Assembly: GCA_964394085.1 (NCBI GenBank)
Contig: CAYMWF010000017.1
Coordinates: 12,609 to 76,608, forward strand
Direction: 5' to 3'
DNA from: CAYMWF01 sp964394085 [NCBI: uncultured Gemmatimonadota bacterium]
GTDB taxonomy: Bacteria > GCA-2686955 > CAYMWF01
DNA: 64,000 nucleotides
Under the pieces are notes generated by a model. The model saw only the letters and a list, made by a program, of their open reading frames with translations. It was not told where the DNA came from and searched no databases. Positions 45,453-54,745 of this stretch are shown piece after piece (the first letter of the stretch is position 1; each line of letters begins with the position of its first letter). A program made the translations under genes and the position numbers.

Positions 45453-48095
45453 CTATTTGAGGAGGATCATCTTCCTGCTTTCCGATGGATTCGAATCGCC
45501 GGCTGCGAGTGTACAGATGTAGACTCCGGAGCTTACGGACCTTCCCATGCTGTTGGTGCCGTCCCAGTGGATTGTATGCGTTCCCGCGGGCGCCGTTCCA
45601 TCGGTCAGAATGGCAACGAGACGCCCCGCGGTATCATGCACGCTCACTTTCACCGTTGTTTCTGTCGCGAGCGTATACGTGATGGCCGTCGCGGGATTGA
45701 AAGGGTTCGGATAGTTCTGGTGAAGAGCGGTTCCGCCTGCTCGAGGAGCTCCCGCCGGGTCGTCAACTCCGACATCCGGTCCCAACTTTATCAGCCATAG
45801 ATCGGGCCCACCGGGCCCGTAAGAATATGTGGTTCCCAGCAGGATGAATCCGCCGTCCGAGGTTTCCCGGACGCTGTATCCGTAATCCCGGCTTGTCCCG
45901 CCGAATGTCAGGTTCCAGACTTCCTTCCCCGTGGAATCGGTCTTTATGAGCCAGAAATCTGTGCGGCCCGATTGGTAATAGTGTTTTGTTCCCAGCAGGA
46001 TGAATCCGCCGTCCGAAGTCTCCCGGACGCTCATACCATAGTCGTCATCGCCCCCATCGAAGGTTCTGTCCCACTCCTCGTTACCCTCGGAATCGGTCTT
46101 TATGAGCCAGAAATCGGGAAAAAGTCCTCCATGGGTGCTCGTGTCTCCCAACAGGATGAACCCGCCGTCCGTCGTTTCCTGAACGCTCCGGCCTGCATCG
46201 GAGCCGCTGCCGCCGAAGGTTCTGTTCCACTCTTCGTTACCGCTCGAATCGGTCTTGATTAGCCAGACATCAGTATTACTCGAACCAGGGGGACGGGTGA
46301 ACCCGAGCAGCGCGAAACCACCCTTCGAATATTCCAGAACGCTTTGACCCGCATCCTTCAACTCCCCGCCGAAGGTTCTGTTCCACTCCTCGTTACCGTT
46401 CGAATCGGTCTTGATAAGCCAGACATCAGAGCTCCCTGCACCGTAGGATCTGGTGTCTCCCACCAAAATAAACCCGCCATCCGAGGTCTCCTGAACGCTG
46501 TAACCATTGTCAATCCCGCTTCCGCCGAAGGTCCTGGTCCATTCCTCGTTACCGTCCGAATCGGTCTTCGTCAGCCCGAAATCTGAACTCCCGAAAGGCT
46601 TTGTGTCTCCCAGTAAGACGAATCCACCGTCAGAGGTCTCCTGGACACTGCAGCCATGGTCCTCATCGCTCCTGCCGAAGGTTTTATTCCATACCTCATT
46701 CCCCTCCGAATCGGTTTTGATGAGCCAGGCATCTTCTTGGCCAGCTCCATAAAAATCGGTGTACCCCAGTAAAACGAACCCGTCGTCGGAGGTCTGCTGA
46801 ACGCATCGACCTGATTCCGAGTAACTCGCTCGTTCACCGAAAGTCTTGCTCCATACCTCATTCCCCTTCGAATCGGTTTTGATGAGCCGGAATTCTATAC
46901 TGCCTCCTTCGTACGTAGTTGCTTCTCCGAGGAGCACTAATTCATCATCGGAAGTCTCAAGGACACTGTAGCCATAATCGTAACCACCTTCGCCGAAGAC
47001 CTTGCTCCACTCTCCGTTTCCGTCGGAATCGGTTTTGATCAGCCAGTAATCCGACTTCCCGAAGCCCGAGTAGTATTTGGTTCCCAGCAAAATGTACCCT
47101 TTGTCGGAGGTTTCCCATACACATTTGCCCACGTCATCTTCTCGCCCGCCGAAGGTACTTTGCCATTCCGGGTTTCCTTCTGAGTCGGTTTTGATGAGCC
47201 AGAAATCATCCTTGCCCGCTCCGTGGGAAAAAGTATGCCCGAGCAGCACGAACCCGCCGTCGGAAGTTTCTTTAATGCTTCGGCCGCAGTCCTCATTGCT
47301 TCCGCCGAAGGTCCTGTTCCATACTTCGTTCCCATCCGTGTCGATTCTAATAAGCCAGAAATCATAATTGCCTGCGCCGTAAGAGCCCGTCTCGCCGAGT
47401 AATACGAATCCGCCGTCCGAGGTCTCCTGAATACAGTAACCGCTGTCAAGACCACCCCCGCCGTATGTTCTGCTCCAAACCTCGCTGCCGCCGGAATCCG
47501 TTTTAATCAACCAGAAATCTGATTTACCTGCTCCATGGGAGTAAGTATCTCCGAGAAGTATGAGCCCCCCGTCCGAAGTCTCCTGAATGCAGCGACCTGC
47601 GTCGCGGGCATCTCCGCCGAAGGTCTTGTTCCACAGCTCGTTCCCATCCGAATCGGTTTTGACAAGCCAGAAATCCGTCCAACCCGCCCCGAAGGATTCC
47701 GTGCTCCCCAGCAGCGCGAATCCGCCGTCAGAAGTCTCCCGGACGCAGTATCCGTAATCCGCTCCGCTCCCCCCGAAAGTCCTGCGCCATATTTCGTTCC
47801 CCTCGGAATCGGCCCTGAAAAGTGAAAAATCACTCTCCTGCCCTTCGAAGCACTTAGCGTATCCCAGCATGACGAACCCGCCGTCCGACGTTTCCTGAAC
47901 ACTCCTGCCATAGTCCAGCCCTTTTCGGTTGGGCTCTCCGAATGTCCGGGTCCAAAGGGTATCCGGCACTGCGAAGGCGGGTATTGTGATTGCCGCTGAA
48001 ATAAGCAGCGAAATCATAATCAGCGCCGCGGGCATGGGCCGTCGAATGGTGAAACTCCACCGGATTTTTCTAATTTTGAACGAGTATGCCTTCAT
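45453..48095 (-). CDS. Large secreted repeat protein with FlgD-like / T9SS-type C-terminus
   Basis: This 880-residue protein has AAGGAGTCGCG before the ATG and a signal peptide (AALIMISLLISAAITIPAFA). Fourteen tandem repeats of about 49 residues follow, each near W.RTFGGSxxDxGxSVQETSDGGFILLGDTxSxGAGxxDxWLIKTDSxGNEEW. These blades likely form beta-propellers. The last 85 residues are a FlgD-type Ig-like domain (HQNYPNPFNPATAITYTLATE...GTHTIHWDGTN...SGVYICTLAAGD) ending in SRKMILLK, the pattern of C-terminal sorting domains in FCB bacteria. It is a paralogue of the 50016 gene. Surface export is likely; the ligand is unknown. Confidence 0.88.
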   Translation of the reverse strand: MKAYSFKIRKIRWSFTIRRPMPAALIMISLLISAAITIPAFAVPDTLWTRTFGEPNRKGLDYGRSVQETSDGGFVMLGYAKCFEGQESDFSLFRADSEGNEIWRRTFGGSGADYGYCVRETSDGGFALLGSTESFGAGWTDFWLVKTDSDGNELWNKTFGGDARDAGRCIQETSDGGLILLGDTYSHGAGKSDFWLIKTDSGGSEVWSRTYGGGGLDSGYCIQETSDGGFVLLGETGSYGAGNYDFWLIRIDTDGNEVWNRTFGGSNEDCGRSIKETSDGGFVLLGHTFSHGAGKDDFWLIKTDSEGNPEWQSTFGGREDDVGKCVWETSDKGYILLGTKYYSGFGKSDYWLIKTDSDGNGEWSKVFGEGGYDYGYSVLETSDDELVLLGEATTYEGGSIEFRLIKTDSKGNEVWSKTFGERASYSESGRCVQQTSDDGFVLLGYTDFYGAGQEDAWLIKTDSEGNEVWNKTFGRSDEDHGCSVQETSDGGFVLLGDTKPFGSSDFGLTKTDSDGNEEWTRTFGGSGIDNGYSVQETSDGGFILVGDTRSYGAGSSDVWLIKTDSNGNEEWNRTFGGELKDAGQSVLEYSKGGFALLGFTRPPGSSNTDVWLIKTDSSGNEEWNRTFGGSGSDAGRSVQETTDGGFILLGDTSTHGGLFPDFWLIKTDSEGNEEWDRTFDGGDDDYGMSVRETSDGGFILLGTKHYYQSGRTDFWLIKTDSTGKEVWNLTFGGTSRDYGYSVRETSDGGFILLGTTYSYGPGGPDLWLIKLGPDVGVDDPAGAPRAGGTALHQNYPNPFNPATAITYTLATETTVKVSVHDTAGRLVAILTDGTAPAGTHTIHWDGTNSMGRSVSSGVYICTLAAGDSNPSESRKMILLK

Positions 48096-48188
48096 TCGCG
48101 ACTCCTTCCGGAGGTTTTTCAGGCTCTACTTGGCGGTTTTTGAAAAAATACAGGTTCAGCCCTACCCGGCTTATTACTGCAGGCCGCA
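48096..48188 (-). repeat. Duplicated leader upstream of repeat-protein gene 1
   Basis: The 93 bp before the 45453 gene are about 90 % identical to the 94 bp before the 50016 gene, including ribosome-binding site and 5' leader. The similarity stops near the CTGCAGG at 48176. It probably contains a shared untranslated leader and possibly the promoter. Confidence 0.8.
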
Positions 48189-48329
48189 GGAGAACATAGC
48201 ATCATCACCGCCGACCTCTGTAACTGCGAACTCCCGGATGTTGTAATTGAAGACGAAAACAGCGATGAACGCGGCTTCTCCGATTCGTGACGAAACACCG
48301 GAATCCTGTGCGAGTTCAGTTTTTGCCAC

Positions 48330-48462
48330 TGCACGGGTGGAACCAGCATTTTTTGTCACGTGACAAATACTGTTTTGCGCCTCTACCAGTCCACCGGGAG
48401 CAAAAATCAGGAAAAAGGGAGGAAACAGACCTGTCCTCTTTCCGCTTTTTCCTTTTCCTTTT
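48330..48462. repeat. Dispersed element with GTCACGTGAC palindrome, copy 3
   Basis: The core GTCACGTGAC lies at 48355-48364 and is preceded by CCAGCATTTTTT, exactly as in the copy at 39845. Then a T-rich hairpin follows: GGAAAAAGGGAGG...CAGACCTGTCC...CTTTTTCC. It ends 3' of the minus-strand ATPase gene and may serve as its terminator. Confidence 0.75.
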
Positions 48463-49773
48463 TCACTGATCGAGAAGCCATTTCCAGGCCGGAACCGCTT
48501 TTACTGAAATTTCGTCTTTTTCGAAGCTCTGCTCCTGATTGTACGTAATGATCAGGTTCTCGCGAATCCCGAAATACCGGGCGGTTGTAATCAGCGGTTC
48601 CAATTCCCTTTTCAGAGTCTCGGAATTCGATATGTCCATCGATACCTGCACGCACATTTGAGGTTGAGCGTTATCGTCCGCAACCAGGAAATCCACCTCC
48701 CTGTGTTTATTTCTGGTCATATAGTAGAATACATTCGACCATTTACGCCTCAGGTGTATATACACCAGGTTCTCCATCGCTCTAGAATAGGAGCCATCCC
48801 ATGAAAGGCTGTTCTTATTCGCCAGTGCCCAGTCGATCGCATAGAGCTTCTTGTAGTTCCTTTCCTGCTCTTTCAGGGAATGGGAGAAAATCGGAACAGT
48901 GAACAGGAGCCATGCATCTTCCGCCAGTTGAATGTATTCCCTGACGGAATCCCTGCTGGTGCTGAACCCCGCCTCCTTGAGAAAACCGACGGAACTCTTG
49001 ATTGTAAACGGTTTGCCGTTATTCGAGAGGAGATAGTGATACAAGTGGATGCACTGCCTGGGTTTACTCACGTTGTGCCGCTGCAGGATGTCTTTGAGTA
49101 TCATCGTATCGAAATATTCGCGAAGAAGTTGTTCCTTCACATACTCATCCATGCCGGGAATCGCCGGAAAGGAGCCCCATTTCAGGTATTCGTCGAAAAA
49201 TCTTCTCGTCTCCGCTTGTCCGATCGTAGACATCTTCTTCGGCCCGGTTCCCTTGAAGTCGAGAAACTCCCTGAAACTCAACGGATAAACAGTTGTTGAA
49301 ATAGCCTTACCCCTCAGCTCCGTCGCAATCTCATCCCTCATCATCTTCGAGGATGAACCTGTAACCAGAACTTTCCAGAATCGATTCCTGCTGAGTTCTA
49401 TTACATATTCTTCCCAGCCCGGAATTTTATGTATTTCATCGAGTATAAAGACAACAGGTGTTTTCAACGTGAAACCGGGATTAAGCTTGATAAAGGATTG
49501 CTGAATCAGGTTCAAATCGGTTGCGGACATCCCGGAGAGGATCGGGTTGTCGAAATCGATGAAACAGACATTGTCGAGCGAAGATATGGTCTTTTCCATG
49601 ACCATCTCGCCGGCTCCCTGCAAAGCTCTGAAGCTTTTACCGGCTCTTCGTGCTCCGATAATCGAAGACACCATGTTATCGGCCAGGTTGATGCCTGTTT
49701 CCCGCGGTATCAGCGGCGGGACGCCGAGAATCCTGAAATCTTCAATCTTTCTCTCGATTTCCTGCTCTAACAT
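48463..49773 (-). CDS. AAA_14 / DUF4143 family ATPase
   Basis: This 436-residue protein starts at ATG 49773, seven bases after GGAG; a GTG at 49794 is less likely. Walker A is IIGARRAGKSF (a variant GxRRxGKS typical of this family), Walker B is VVFILDEIHKIPGWEEY, and sensor 1 is VLVTGSSSKMM. The C-terminal half is the DUF4143 domain, which has a PD-(D/E)xK-like motif (HREVDFLV, residues about 365-375). These ATPases are lineage-expanded, of unclear role, and related proteins sit in mobile or toxin-like settings. It lies between two paralogous repeat genes and just inside a palindromic element. Confidence 0.9.
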   Translation of the reverse strand: MLEQEIERKIEDFRILGVPPLIPRETGINLADNMVSSIIGARRAGKSFRALQGAGEMVMEKTISSLDNVCFIDFDNPILSGMSATDLNLIQQSFIKLNPGFTLKTPVVFILDEIHKIPGWEEYVIELSRNRFWKVLVTGSSSKMMRDEIATELRGKAISTTVYPLSFREFLDFKGTGPKKMSTIGQAETRRFFDEYLKWGSFPAIPGMDEYVKEQLLREYFDTMILKDILQRHNVSKPRQCIHLYHYLLSNNGKPFTIKSSVGFLKEAGFSTSRDSVREYIQLAEDAWLLFTVPIFSHSLKEQERNYKKLYAIDWALANKNSLSWDGSYSRAMENLVYIHLRRKWSNVFYYMTRNKHREVDFLVADDNAQPQMCVQVSMDISNSETLKRELEPLITTARYFGIRENLIITYNQEQSFEKDEISVKAVPAWKWLLDQ

Positions 49774-49836
49774 TTGGGCTCCGTATGAAATCACAAATTC
49801 TATTGTTTAAAAAGCAAGGTTATCAAATGTCTGTTT

Positions 49837-49855
49837 GTGACTAAATTTTAGTCAC
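49837..49855 (-). promoter_or_regulatory. Perfect palindrome upstream of the ATPase gene, candidate operator
   Basis: GTGACTAAA and TTTAGTCAC are perfect reverse complements around one T. It lies 64-82 bp upstream of the start in a strongly AT-rich stretch, where the promoter is expected. A half-site (TTTAGTCA) recurs at about 49864. Confidence 0.6.
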
Positions 49856-50015
49856 TAAAGATAGTTTAGTCAAGCGAAATAAGCCACAAATAGCGTGCCG
49901 AATTATTCAGAACCCTCCATTCCATTTCAATTGTGCTGCACCGATATCAATAATACATAAACCATAGAACCGTCCCTTTTTTCCGTTTGAAACATAAAAT
50001 TGAAGCCGCCCGGAT

Positions 50016-51563
50016 CTATTTGAGGAGGATCATCTTCCTGCTTTCCACCTCCTTCGAATCGCCGGTGGCGAGTGTATATATGTAGACGCCAGAACTTGCG
50101 GGCCTTCCCGCGCCGTTGGTGCCGTTCCAGTGGATCGTGTGCGTTCCCGCGGGCGCCGTTCCATCGGTCAGAACGGCGACGAGACGCCCCGCGGTATCAT
50201 GCACGCTCACTTTCACCGTTGTTTCAGCTGCGAGCGTATACGTGATGGCCGTCGCGGGATTGAAAGGGTTCGGATAGTTCTGGTGAAGAGCGGTTCCGCC
50301 CGGTCGAGGAGCTCCCGAGGGGTCGTCAACTCCGACATCCGACCTCAATCGTATCAGCCAGAAGTCCGCCGCACCTGATCCGTATGATTCAGTAGTTCCC
50401 AGCAGAATGAGCCCGCCGTCGGAAGTTTCTTTGACACATTTGCCGAAATCTCCAGCGTATCCGCCGTAACTTTTACTCCAAACCTCGTTTCCCTCTGAAT
50501 CGGTCTTAATGAGTCCGAAATCCCCGCCTCCCGCACCGAAGGAGCATGTGCTACCCAGTAAAATGAATCCACCGTCAGAGATCGTCCGGACACTGTTCCC
50601 TGAGTCATAGTCAGTCCCACCGAAAGTCCTGTTCCATTCCTCGTTTCCCTCCGAATCGGTTTTGATAAGCCAGCAATCCTTCGAACCCGCGCCATAGGAG
50701 CCTGTAGGTCCACACAGCACATACCCACCGTCAGAGGCTTCACAGACGCTATAGCCGCATTCCCAGGAGGATCCGCCGAAGGTTTTGTTCCACTCCTCAT
50801 TCCCTTCCGAGTCGGTTTTAACAAGCCAGATATCATAAAACCCGGCGCCATAGGATCCGGTTTGTCCCACCAGTATGAATCCTCCATCCGAGGTCTCTTG
50901 CACGCATCTGGCGAAATCATGACTGCTCCCGCCGTAGGTCCTGTTCCATTTCTCTAGCCCTCTGGGACCGGTTTTTATTAGCCAAAAATCAGTGCAACCT
51001 TTGTCAGTATCCGTGGTGCCCACCATTGCAAACCCGCCGTCCGAAGTCTCCACTACCCATTCACCGTATGCGTTGCCGACCCCTCCATAGGCTTCGCTCC
51101 AAAGCTTGTTTCCGAATGAATCTGTTTTCACGAGCCAGAATTCATAATCCCCATAATAAAATTTACAGGTAGTTCCAAGTAAAATGTATCCGCCGTCGGA
51201 AGTTTCCTGGACGCATTTCCCATCCTCCGTGTCGTACCCGCCGTAGGTTCTGTTCCACATTTCGTTCCCGCATGAATCAGTTCTGATAAGCCAGTAACCC
51301 ATCCAGCCATCAGGTTCCATACTCGACCCTCCCAGCAGGGCGAACCCACCGTCCGATGTCTCGACGACGCATCTGCCATAGTCCCTGCTCTCGTCGGATT
51401 CCTTCCCGAATGTTCGCGCCCATAAAGTATCGGGCACTGCTGACAGAGCTGAAGTCGCCGACACTGAAATAAGCAGCGAAATCAAAATCAGCGCCGCGGG
51501 CATGGACCGTCGAATAGTGAAACTCCACCGGATTTTTCTAATTTTGAATGGGTATGCCTTCAT
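50016..51563 (-). CDS. Secreted repeat protein with FlgD-like / T9SS-type C-terminus, second copy
   Basis: This 515-residue protein has AAGGGAGTCGCG before the ATG. Its N-terminal 45 residues are almost identical to those of the 45453 protein (KAYPFKIRKIRWSFTIRRSMPAAL...). Seven repeats of the TSDGGFILLG...WLIKTDSEGNEEWN type follow, half the number in its paralogue. The final FlgD-like domain (HQNYPNPFNPATAITYTLAAE...SRKMILLK) is nearly identical in DNA. The difference in repeat number implies unequal recombination. It presumably performs the same surface role. Confidence 0.88.
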   Translation of the reverse strand: MKAYPFKIRKIRWSFTIRRSMPAALILISLLISVSATSALSAVPDTLWARTFGKESDESRDYGRCVVETSDGGFALLGGSSMEPDGWMGYWLIRTDSCGNEMWNRTYGGYDTEDGKCVQETSDGGYILLGTTCKFYYGDYEFWLVKTDSFGNKLWSEAYGGVGNAYGEWVVETSDGGFAMVGTTDTDKGCTDFWLIKTGPRGLEKWNRTYGGSSHDFARCVQETSDGGFILVGQTGSYGAGFYDIWLVKTDSEGNEEWNKTFGGSSWECGYSVCEASDGGYVLCGPTGSYGAGSKDCWLIKTDSEGNEEWNRTFGGTDYDSGNSVRTISDGGFILLGSTCSFGAGGGDFGLIKTDSEGNEVWSKSYGGYAGDFGKCVKETSDGGLILLGTTESYGSGAADFWLIRLRSDVGVDDPSGAPRPGGTALHQNYPNPFNPATAITYTLAAETTVKVSVHDTAGRLVAVLTDGTAPAGTHTIHWNGTNGAGRPASSGVYIYTLATGDSKEVESRKMILLK

Positions 51564-51657
51564 TCGCGACTCCCTTCCGGAGATTTTTCAGGCTCTAATT
51601 GGCGGTTTTCGAAAAAATACAGGTTCAGCCCTACCCGGTTTATTACTGCAGGTCGCA
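51564..51657 (-). repeat. Duplicated leader upstream of repeat-protein gene 2
   Basis: Second copy of the leader described at 48096 (about 90 % identical), including the AATACAGGTTCAGCCCTACC stretch. Confidence 0.8.
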
Positions 51658-52026
51658 ATCGTGAAGGGGAAATAGATCTGTCCCCCTTTTTTCTCTTTTT
51701 TCTGACATCCGGGTTTTGCATAACCTGTTTTTTCTTTGCAGTATCCGAAATTGATTATACAGAAATTCCACGGAATATTCAAACAAGGATTCTTTTCAGG
51801 ATATCCATTTCAACGTCACAAGAGCTCTTAACCGCTTTGAGGAGGTGAAAAGACAGGAAAATCCGGCGGGGTCGAACCGCGCTTATTGATTATTTTTGGA
51901 CGAAAGCTTATTCTGAAATTGTGCGTATCCGGCGGGCTTGAAGATTTAGGCCTGGAGGGAAATGCATGAAAAAGAACCTGGAAACATTCGAACCCCGGTG
52001 ACAATGCCTGCCGCTGAAGGAGCGGG
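51658..52026. other. Intergenic region with AGATCTGTCCCC hairpin, then TonB-receptor upstream region
   Basis: AAGGGG (51664-51669) pairs with CCCCTT (51683-51688) around AAATAGATCTGT and is followed by a T-run, a plus-strand terminator-like element of the dispersed family. The remaining 330 bp lead to the TonB receptor. No riboswitch was recognised. Confidence 0.5.
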
Positions 52027-54132
52027 ATGAAACACAGGAGAATCGAAGATTTGAAAACAACCGTGATTCTAATACTGGCAATGTTATGTGTCTGCACGGC
52101 TCCTTTATCAGCCGGGGGGCAAAACTCGATCGAAGGGACCGTTACCGATAAAACAACCGGTGAGGTCTTGCCGGATGCGAATATTATCGTCCAGGGCACG
52201 ATATTCGGCGCCGCGTCGGACGGAAACGGCCGTTTTATTGTCGCCGGCGTCCCCGGCGGTGATTATGTCCTGAAAATCTCCATGATGGGTTACAAAGAAC
52301 TTGAAGTGAGGGATGTCAAGGTCGAGCCGGGCAGGACCGCCCTGGTCGATGCGGCCCTGGAGCAGGCTGTTTACGAATTACAGGAAATCGTCGTGACCGG
52401 AACGCGCAGCATCCATTCCCTGAAAGATGTTCCGATAGAAACGAACCTGATCTCGAAAAAAGAAATCAGGGAGCTGGGGCTGCAGACACCGACCGACGCC
52501 ATCCGCTGGGTGCCGGGCGTCAATATTTCGGGGGGCGCCCCGAACGGGGCCGCGCGCCGGTTTACCGGGATGATCCACGGCCTGCCCGCGCAATACAGCA
52601 TGATACTTGTGGATGGGGTGCGCGCCAAGAGCGAGCATATTCACACTGGCACCAACCTCAACCTTGTGCCGCTGGGCATGATTGAGAGGATAGAGGTGGT
52701 GAAAGGTCCGGTCTCCGCGCTCTACGGCAGTGAAGCCTTCGGCGGCGTCATCAACATCATCACCAGGGAGATTCATGAAAAACCGGTTTACGGCGGCGAA
52801 ATATCCTACGGCGGATACAATACCGTAAACTTCAACCTGAATTTCGGCTCGAGCCTCGGGAAACTCGGCTATTATTTCAACGGAAACCTGATGCGGACGG
52901 ACGGCGTGCCCGATGCGAACGAAGTTGAATTCGACTATAACCAGGTCAACCTGCTCGGCAAAATGTCATACCATCCGACGGACGGAAACACCCTTAAATT
53001 GAATGCCCGGTACTACGGCAACAAGTACCTGAGGAAAGCGGATCTTCCGAGAGTAACCGACGGCTGGCTCGATATCGCCGCCAGGTGGGAAACCAGTTTC
53101 AAAGCAAAGTCCGACCTGTCGACGGGCCTTTCCTATTCACATTTTGAAGGCGAATACCGCGATGATGACAACCGCACGATAATGGCCGATGTCGTCTTCG
53201 AAGGCGACGTAAATGAGAGCAATTCCATTGCCGCGGGGTGCGAGATCCGCAATGAAACGTTCAGCCGGTCCGCGACTCCGGAAAAAGAAACAACCATCGC
53301 GGGCGCGTTCCTGAAGGATGAAGCCAGGCTTACTCCGGCGCTGACATACATCACGGCCTTGCGCATCGACTATCATCCGAACGTGGGCACCGAGTTCACC
53401 CCGAAATTCGGCGCCCTTTACAGACTGACGCCCGACACCGACATACGGGCCTCCGTCGGAAAAGGTTTCAGAGCTCCTTCCCTGCAGGATCTCTATGAGA
53501 AAGAGTTCGATCATTCGACTTATTATCGAGACGGAAATCCCGACCTCGAACCCGAGTACTCCATGAATTACAACCTGGGTGTCGAACACCGCCTCAACGA
53601 CTACGTGCTGGCGAGGGTTTCCGGGTTCAAAAACGATTTCAAGAACATGATAATAGTCCAGGACACCGGGGACTCCCTCAACGGTAAACCGATATTCAGA
53701 CGGGAAAACATCAAGGAAGCATCGGCGCAGGGGGTTGAAACGGAAATTCGGGCGAAAGTCGGAACCTTAAGCCTGATATTAAGCTATACCTATTCCGAAA
53801 CGAAGGATGGCAATGGTGATCCGCTCGCCTATTCGCCGGAGCACATGACCGTGTTCAGGCTCTATCATCGCCTGAATATCATAGACCTCGGCGCCATGAT
53901 CTCCGTTGAAGATTCCCGGAACCGTTATTATAAAACGAAATCGGGCACCCGGGATAAGCTGAACGATTACACTCTGGTGAATATGAGTCTCAATAAGACG
54001 CTGTTCGGAAAACTTTCGGTATTTCTGCGGGTCGAGAACCTGTTCGACCAGGAGTTCGAAATATACGAGGACAGTAAATCCCTCGCGGGATACGGCAGGT
54101 CCTGCCTCGGCGGAGTGAGATACGGCTATTGA
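52027..54132 (+). CDS. TonB-dependent outer-membrane receptor with carboxypeptidase-regulatory-like domain
   Basis: This 701-residue protein has AAGGAGCGGG before the ATG and a signal peptide (VILILAMLCVCTAPLSA). Residues about 33-110 form a carboxypeptidase D regulatory-like domain (IEGTVTDKTTGEVLPDANIIVQGT...GVPGGDYVLKISMMGY). About 115-235 form the plug (EIVVTGTRSIHSLKDVPIETNLIS, PTDAIRWVPGVNI, IERIEVVKGPVSALYGSEAFGGVINIIT). The rest is a 22-strand-type barrel ending in a YGRSCLGGVRYGY strand. Family members import siderophores, cobalamin or oligosaccharides using the Ton system. No substrate gene sits next to it. Confidence 0.93.
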   Translation: MKHRRIEDLKTTVILILAMLCVCTAPLSAGGQNSIEGTVTDKTTGEVLPDANIIVQGTIFGAASDGNGRFIVAGVPGGDYVLKISMMGYKELEVRDVKVEPGRTALVDAALEQAVYELQEIVVTGTRSIHSLKDVPIETNLISKKEIRELGLQTPTDAIRWVPGVNISGGAPNGAARRFTGMIHGLPAQYSMILVDGVRAKSEHIHTGTNLNLVPLGMIERIEVVKGPVSALYGSEAFGGVINIITREIHEKPVYGGEISYGGYNTVNFNLNFGSSLGKLGYYFNGNLMRTDGVPDANEVEFDYNQVNLLGKMSYHPTDGNTLKLNARYYGNKYLRKADLPRVTDGWLDIAARWETSFKAKSDLSTGLSYSHFEGEYRDDDNRTIMADVVFEGDVNESNSIAAGCEIRNETFSRSATPEKETTIAGAFLKDEARLTPALTYITALRIDYHPNVGTEFTPKFGALYRLTPDTDIRASVGKGFRAPSLQDLYEKEFDHSTYYRDGNPDLEPEYSMNYNLGVEHRLNDYVLARVSGFKNDFKNMIIVQDTGDSLNGKPIFRRENIKEASAQGVETEIRAKVGTLSLILSYTYSETKDGNGDPLAYSPEHMTVFRLYHRLNIIDLGAMISVEDSRNRYYKTKSGTRDKLNDYTLVNMSLNKTLFGKLSVFLRVENLFDQEFEIYEDSKSLAGYGRSCLGGVRYGY

Positions 54133-54223
54133 TCAGAGACCGGAATCAGGCTGATCGAGCCGGTGATGTTTTCCGCCCGCGGATGCTGCATCCGGCGGGA
54201 ACAACGGGTTCGTTCAGCGAGCG

Positions 54224-54745
54224 CTATATGAACCTTTCGAACCTTTCCCTCTTCGCCTTGCAGATCGGACATGTCGCGGGGGGCTGGTCCCTCGCGGCGA
54301 GGTAACCGCAAACCTTGCATCTCCAGACGGGATAGGAGAGAGAAACGAGCTCCGCGGCGGTATCAGACACTTTTTCCTGAACGGCCGCCCTCTCCTCCTC
54401 GGTCGGTCTCCTCTCCGCTACCTGTTCCGCCTCCACCTTTCCATCGCGTACCTCGTCGGATACATAGAGCGCGCAGTAACATGCCCCGAATTCGTCCAGG
54501 TCCGGATCCCGGTAATCGCACGGGCAGATTATATCGAGGTCTTTCTCATGCTCGCCGCCGGCCAGCCTGCACGGGCATGAGGGGTAGCCGTACCGCTTCT
54601 CGTTCACAAGGAGTCCGCCGATCAATTCCCCGGTGAACTCCCAGTCCGGATTGAGGTTGTAACCTCCGGACTTCGCCTCCCTGTCCAGCTTTTCGTATCG
54701 TCTCCGGATCTCACTGTCGCTGATTTGATGTTCTTCGTCACTCAT
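54224..54745 (-). CDS. Ferredoxin:thioredoxin reductase catalytic-type domain fused to a rubredoxin-like domain
   Basis: This 173-residue protein carries a ferredoxin:thioredoxin reductase beta-subunit pattern: YPSCPCRL, then IICPCDYRD, then GACYCALYV. These are the CPC, CPC and CxC motifs that hold the 4Fe-4S cluster and redox disulfide. About residues 105-130 form a linker. The C-terminus (YPVWRCKVCGYLAARDQPPATCPICKAK) is a rubredoxin-like CxxC...CxxC iron or zinc site. The fused rubredoxin could deliver electrons directly. The start overlaps the glutaredoxin stop (ATGA-type, 4 bp), so the two are cotranslated. Confidence 0.92.
   Translation of the reverse strand: MSDEEHQISDSEIRRRYEKLDREAKSGGYNLNPDWEFTGELIGGLLVNEKRYGYPSCPCRLAGGEHEKDLDIICPCDYRDPDLDEFGACYCALYVSDEVRDGKVEAEQVAERRPTEEERAAVQEKVSDTAAELVSLSYPVWRCKVCGYLAARDQPPATCPICKAKRERFERFI

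Noticed and set aside
51840-52026. Cobalamin riboswitch before the TonB receptor.
   Set aside because: The core box and the stem order of the cobalamin riboswitch could not be found.
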